Assembly: GCF_963675165.1 (NCBI RefSeq)
Contig: NC_087383.1
Coordinates: forward strand, 5,806,839-5,870,838
DNA from: Halichondria panicea
Taxonomy: Eukaryota; Porifera; Demospongiae; Suberitida; Halichondriidae
DNA length: 64,000 nt
Direction: 5' to 3'
Shown here in pieces: positions 59,319 through 64,000 of the stretch. Numbering within the stretch: position 1 is the stretch's first letter; every line of letters begins with the position of its first letter. Below the pieces are notes generated by a model. It searched no databases. It saw nothing but the letters and a program-made list of their open reading frames with translations, and was not told the origin of the DNA. Made by a program: the position numbers and the translations under genes.

Positions 59319-59977
59319 TAATAGTTGCATATCTTCAAATTAACGAGCGCGCAGCGCGAATGTTTTTGGGAGTTCCCACTTCTGGTCACACGTTGTGCAG
59401 TAAGACTATAATAATTATTATAGGGAAAATCCCATCCTTAGCCAGGGTATAAGTCCCATAATAGACTTGCGTAGAGCTAGTTAGCTGCTATGAACAGTCA
59501 ACTAACTAACTTATAGGCGAACCCATTGAAGTTGATACATCAAAACAACAGGTACAATTACTACAAAAAGCTAGGTGGTAGTTGCACTAAAGCCAGCTAG
59601 CGTTATAATTGTAGTGTAGAGATATATCTACTAAGTAGAGTAGCAACACTCCATGGAGGAGTTTTGCTACGCACTCTTCTGAAAATAATATTAGGCTTCC
59701 AAGTAAATAAATCACCACATGGGTTTCCGTATACACTCATGCATGTTTTAATTGTTATACACTAACAAGTTACTATAATAACGATGCAAAACAGTGACCA
59801 GTGCAGGCCCTATACCTCTTATCAAGGAATCGAGGCATACTGTACATACCAGTAGCTAGGTTAGCAAGGTGTTCATAAATGTACAACCTATTTAATTAAT
59901 TGTTAGTATTTGACAACCCGGTATACAGCATAATAAATGCACAAAATAATAATAATTGTATTACTATACTAACTTAC
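59319..59977. other. No gene; repeat fragments
   Basis: 59630-59690 (agtagagtagcaacactcca, gttttgctacgcactcttct) matches 53210-53265. The rest is AT-rich without coding signal. Confidence 0.4.
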
Positions 59978-60082
59978 CATTAACAGCCGCATTGCATTTC
60001 ATGATGAAGAACTTTGTGGTGTCCAGGTGTCCCCTACTGACTGCCAGTCCCAGTGGAGTTAGTCCATCCCTGGTCACAGCTC
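59978..60082 (-). CDS. Orphan ankyrin cassette exon (105 nt)
   Basis: Acceptor ctatag and donor gtaagtt, phase 1 at both ends. It reads [19 protein letters not shown] then DTTKFFIMKCNAAVN. It lies upstream of the Roc-COR gene start, so it belongs to another ankyrin gene or is a relic. I found no partner exon between here and 54561, nor to the right edge. The frame is open, but FFIMK departs from the YLI consensus. Confidence 0.55.
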
Positions 60083-60107
60083 CTATAGTGATGCGCATGT
60101 CAGGAAT

Positions 60108-60664
60108 TAGTCTCGAATCCAGGCCAATTAAAATACGGCTTGCATGGCCATGGTATCATATAGGTGTGGTCCGTCCACGCCCATGTACTATCTATTGTAT
60201 GCCCATTGTGAAGATTAGCTAGCTAGCTGTGGCCCTCTATTAGGAAGGCTTATTTGCACACTATAATTATAGTCTGAAACCAGGAGAGGCTAGCTCTCAT
60301 CTACCTCTATAATGGTCGTATGGTCGGAATGTTTGAACTTATTTTCTGTACAGACCATGGAAAATCTGTAAATTTGTGCTTCCAAATTAACTACGACCAT
60401 ACGACCATTGTAGAGGTAGCCTCTTCTGGCTTCAGAATGGTGTGCAAGCCTTCTCAACAACGGAATAGAGGGCATAAGCCACAGAGACAAAGTATTTGAA
60501 CTTATAGTAAACAAACTATTATTATACTTATAATAAATTTTACAAAAGTTTCCTAATGTAGAACAAATCCTCAGATTCTGGGGAACTCAGTTTGTGCATG
60601 TGCACTATCATCACCCATGCAATAGATACCAGGCCGTATTTTAATCGGCCTGATCTCGAGGCTA
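60108..60664. mobile_element. Second copy of the tagcctcga/ccaggccg inverted element
   Basis: tagtctcgaatccaggccaa on the left; aggccgtattttaatcggcc, tgatctcgaggcta on the right. The inner gtggtccgtccacgcccatg and aagccacagagacaaagtat blocks match the element at 21007-21738 in inverted order. It sits directly beside the orphan ankyrin exon's acceptor. Confidence 0.7.
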
Positions 60665-61031
60665 TAGTCAGGAATGTATACAGTACATTGTCTTAGAAAC
60701 CCTAACCAATGAAAACACCACGGGTGCTGATGCCTCGTGGAGGACAGTAGTAGATCTAAATGTAAAAGCGGAAAATGATCGACCATGATCAGTGCTAGTA
60801 TGCCAGGGACTTCTATACATGGAAGTACAAACAGTCAACTATAGCTAACCTAAGCTAACCTGAACACTCCTTTGGCAATTGGTGCATCAAAACAACATGC
60901 AGGTACAATCATTGAATCAAAATTTTTTACAATAGCTACAAAACTAATAAATAGCTAGCTGGTAGCTGTAGTAAGCCACAATAGCTAGACTGAAAGGGGG
61001 GATCCGTGGCACCCTGGGATCTCCCCCTGGA

Positions 61032-61290
61032 TCCGCCACTGCTATGGTGTTGTCGAGAAGGCTTGCACACTAGTCTGAAACTACTTTTATGATGGTTGGA
61101 TGGTCGTGATTTGGTTTTTACAAATGAAAGCTTCTTCTGGCTTCAAACTAGTGTGTCGACAACACCACAGAGGGCTACAGCTAGCCAGCAAGTCTTCTCG
61201 ACAACGCAATAGAGAGCATAAGCCACAGTTTCACAGGAGACAAGTATTTGTTAAAATTAATACGAAAAGAATCTATAATAATATAATATT
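61032..61290. repeat. Partial third copy of the same element
   Basis: Contains ggtgttgtcgagaaggcttg, ctgaaactacttttatgatg and aagccacagtttcacaggag, as in 21190-21440, with an internal inverted part. Confidence 0.6.
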
Positions 61291-61296
61291 ATAATT

Positions 61297-61550
61297 ATGT
61301 GACAGGGCCTAGGAAAACAACCCTTAACGCGGGTATACCCGAGTTTATTTTTATTGTTGAATCGGATAAAGCGTTCTCTAAGCTTCAAAATGATACCAAG
61401 ATCGACCTCTTAGGTATTTTCTATCCGGAGATATGTTCGAGGGAACGCTACGAAGTATTGCAACTTGAGCAGATGACGCTCAAACGCCATGAATAATTGA
61501 AGTTCAATATTATTATTGATTTCCGGGCACTTCCGATCAATACTGCTGCT
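61297..61550. repeat. Dispersed repeat shared with 7748-7975, next to a CAGGGCCTAGG end
   Basis: Begins with the MITE terminus gtgacagggcctaggaaaac, then ttaacgcgggtatacccgag and the shared block through tgacgctcaaacgccatgaa. A short frame reads [20 protein letters not shown]. Its origin is unknown. Confidence 0.6.
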
Positions 61551-61663
61551 CAACCTCATGGCAGGAGACAGCTTCAGAAGCCATGAAACCTATTGTTCCT
61601 ATTGCACAAGAGATATTATACAGAACAACACCTACAGTTCACTACTGATAAGTTATAGTTATA

Positions 61664-61752
61664 GACTAATCACAAGGTTTGTATGGAATATACAGTGCAT
61701 GATGCCCGAGGTTTGAATGCACTGTATATCCATACAAACCGTGTGATTGGTC
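61664..61752. repeat. 36-bp imperfect palindrome upstream of the DUF3504 fragment
   Basis: The left arm (taatcacaaggtttgtatgg, then aatatacagtgcat) and right arm (atgcactgtatat, ccatacaaaccgtgtgattg) pair with few mismatches over a 16-nt loop. It lies 95 bp before the ATG at 61847. Confidence 0.8.
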
Positions 61753-61846
61753 AATAGCTGTTTTCTTGCATGTTGCTATTGACAGCAATTTTGAATTTAT
61801 TGTTACATGTAGCTATTAGCCATACAAAGAGCAAGTAGAGTAGAGA

Positions 61847-62469
61847 ATGAGTTCTACTAGACTAGGTGTAGGCTACTCAATGGACCTTAAACTTAATGTT
61901 GCCCCTGAAGGGTGGTTCTCTGATGAAGAGGGTCCTTTGACAGGTCCTTTGACAAAGAAACAAAAACTTCAACTTGAATCTCGATTTAAAACTGCCACTG
62001 AAGAAGACCTAGACAGTTACACAGAAAAACAAGCACCAAAAAACACAAATTACTCTACTACTTGGGCTGTTCGCAACTTTTTAGACTGGATAAAGCAGCG
62101 GAATATGCGTTTTCCAACTGTTCCAGTACCTGAAAAGCGCTCCTAACATCTGGCACTGCCGAACAATTGGACCGTTGGTTGCCTTTTTATGTACTGGAAA
62201 CCCGAAATAACAAAGGAAAACCTTATCCTCCAAAAACCCTTTACCAGCTACTGTGTGGGCTGCTTCGACACATGCGTGGAATAAACCCCAACGCCCCCAA
62301 CTTCCTTGACAAGACCAACCCCTCCTACAAGAAGCTCCACAATGTTATCGACAATCGCTTCAAGGAGCTCACAAAAGAGGGCGTAGGCTGCGAATCCAAG
62401 CACACTGAAATTATTACCAAGGATGAAGAAAATCTTCTGTGGGCTTTTCTAATACTGCTTATTATTTAA
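61847..62469 (+). pseudogene. DUF3504 / Crypton-type protein fragment, frameshifted and truncated
   Basis: Starts MSSTRLGVGYSMDLKLN, with TNYSTTWAVRNFLDWIKQRN. The frame breaks near 62135 (stop after PVPEKRS). It continues in another frame as SGTAEQLDRWLPFYVLETRN, KGKPYPPKTLYQLLCGLLRH, FKELTKEGVG and ITKDEENLLW, then stops. This is the N-terminal core-binding half of the DUF3504 family (ZMYM/QRICH1/KCTD1-related, derived from Crypton tyrosine recombinases). The catalytic half is missing. One frameshift plus truncation indicates a dead copy. Confidence 0.72.
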
Positions 62470-64000
62470 TCATGCTTAATCATTATTTTTCTTTGTTTAT
62501 TTTCCTTATCACACAATCATATTAAATATGTATTTAAACACGTGAAAAACATCCATTGTACATCTGTATTAACATTTTCCCTAACCACAGGGATCTGTAT
62601 ATGATTCCCAATCATTCCTATGTAATAGCAGGTTCTGTATCACAGTTATAAACCATTGTATACCTTAGCAACCACATAGCAACGGGCAAGAAACCCTAAA
62701 TACGAATTCAACTGACTAAACCAAATTAAACGGGTACTAACAGAAACACACATAAGCACACAACTAAAAACACTCTATACTCCCACTGGCACTTGAAGAC
62801 AAATTTCGGAGGCCGGCTAAAAGTCAAAGAAATAAGACTCCACAACACCAGGAGAGCTTGCAGAAGGCTACTAAAAGATTTTGACCCCAAAAAAAAGATA
62901 AGAAAAACGTTAATTGACAACCACCAGCAATCCGTTTTGAAAATGGCTGAAGGATAAACGGCATGCATGTGCTTGCTTTCTATATATCGTACTCCAGTGT
63001 ATCAGAAGAGGAAACATGCACCACTATATAAAGAGTGTGACAACCATTTGAAGCAAAAACAACCTACTAGAGCTTAGACAGGCTTAAAGTACACTTATTG
63101 CTATACCTTATGAAAAATTGCACTATTTTCAAATTTCATCGTGTTTCGTCTGACTGACTATTACTTAGTATAACTATCTCCACTAAATCTATGCAGTAAT
63201 ACAGTTACAGGCATGCAGTGATTGTTCCCACTCTTTTAAAACAAAATTAATTACAACCATTAAGGCAATTAAAAGTCGGATTAGTATCTTGAATAAGTGT
63301 AGTAAGTAATAATTATTCTTGGAAAGTCATTATACAAACATGTTCAGGATACAGCTTCTAGTCGACTATATACAACTTGGACAATGGGCATTTTTCTCAG
63401 AATTGCGTTCACTTTCACGAGGCAGATGACCTCTAAGGCTCCACTTTTCTTATTATAATTATACGCAATTCCCCCATCATGCATCATTCACTAATACTGG
63501 CAGGGTTTCGTAGAGAGGGTGGGCGTCTTGGTACCCCCCTCCCTAGAAATATAATGATGTCATAACAAAATGTATGTAATTAAAAGAAGTATTTATAGCA
63601 AAAATATAAGTTGTACAACAAAGGATCGATTAATAGTTGTATATTGTGCTATTGTATTATTAAACCTGCTCTCTCTCCGCAGGGAAAGGCAACATCAAAT
63701 TACTGACTTATCTGTTATTATGATATTATCCATAGATATTATAATACTGAAGATTATCACGAGTCTGTGCCAGTAAATGCATGACTGCCTGCAAAGCATG
63801 AGTGACAGTTATACTAGGCACACGGACGAGTGATATAGTCATCAGTATATCCATGGTATAAAGCATTTATTGGTTATAGCAACCAAAATGCAGGATGAAT
63901 CTGTACACACGAGACATGCGGTTGTTTTGTCAACCAGAAGCAAAAAAATTTACTTTTCTCCCTGAAATAGATGGACAGTTCTATTTAACAACTATAGCTA
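62470..64000. other. AT-rich stretch with an arm of the 45063-48150 repeat
   Basis: 63100-63450 matches 47840-48070 (tttcgtctgactgact, acaaacatgttcagg, tagtcgacta, ctcagaattgcgttc, gaggcagatgacctc). Outside this I see no exon or other named feature to the window end. Confidence 0.5.

Noticed and set aside
62726-62968. Hydrophobic minus-strand frame of 80 codons
   Set aside because: Looks like a membrane protein only because the sequence is AT-rich; no start context, splice sites or homology.

Overview
The window is eukaryotic, AT-rich and intron-rich, and looks like a marine sponge (demosponge) genome. That assignment is an inference. It rests on many ankyrin exon cassettes, an ankyrin-Roc-COR-Death gene, RecQ-like helicase remnants, a Helentron, a DUF3504 (Crypton-type) fragment and a dense load of palindromic MITEs. 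Protein genes are split by GT-AG introns, so most long open frames here are not genes. I found no bacterial operon, CRISPR array or phage.

Layout. (1) 828-9476, minus: the 5' part of an ankyrin-repeat gene that runs off the left edge. Its repeat exons are 105-nt phase-1 cassettes duplicated with their introns, and a 3.9-kb TTAA element (1255-5193) sits in one intron. (2) 9772-20340, plus: a decayed Helentron encoding zinc ribbon/DUF6570, OTU, HUH Rep, PIF1-type helicase and AP-type endonuclease. Its DUF6570 domain is split by a 3.47-kb insertion (10537-14006) flanked by a 7-bp direct repeat. The insertion carries an apparently intact 8-exon, 442-codon gene on the minus strand. (3) 21007-26053: nested non-coding elements, including a second TTAA copy. 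(4) 27000-33030, minus: candidate exons, one with a kinase-like catalytic loop, and a frameshifted ribosomal protein S6 exon. (5) 33577-35526: a 5'-truncated non-LTR retrotransposon C-terminus, then a RecQ-like N-terminus whose Walker A motif is broken by a 1.0-kb element. (6) 37448-54561, minus: a complete ankyrin-Roc-COR-Death gene (about 1010 residues) with transposons in its introns. (7) 55609-64000: a 1.2-kb foldback, a RecQ pseudogene, a tRNA-Lys-like pseudogene, an orphan ankyrin exon and a frameshifted DUF3504 fragment.

Two things stand out. The first is the ankyrin-Roc-COR-Death gene, which has the order of DAPK1 without its kinase, beside related ankyrin cassettes; this suggests an expanding signalling or innate-sensing family. 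The second is the intact unknown gene in a precise insertion inside a dead Helentron. Nested and empty sites inside the window also let the order of several insertions be read directly.
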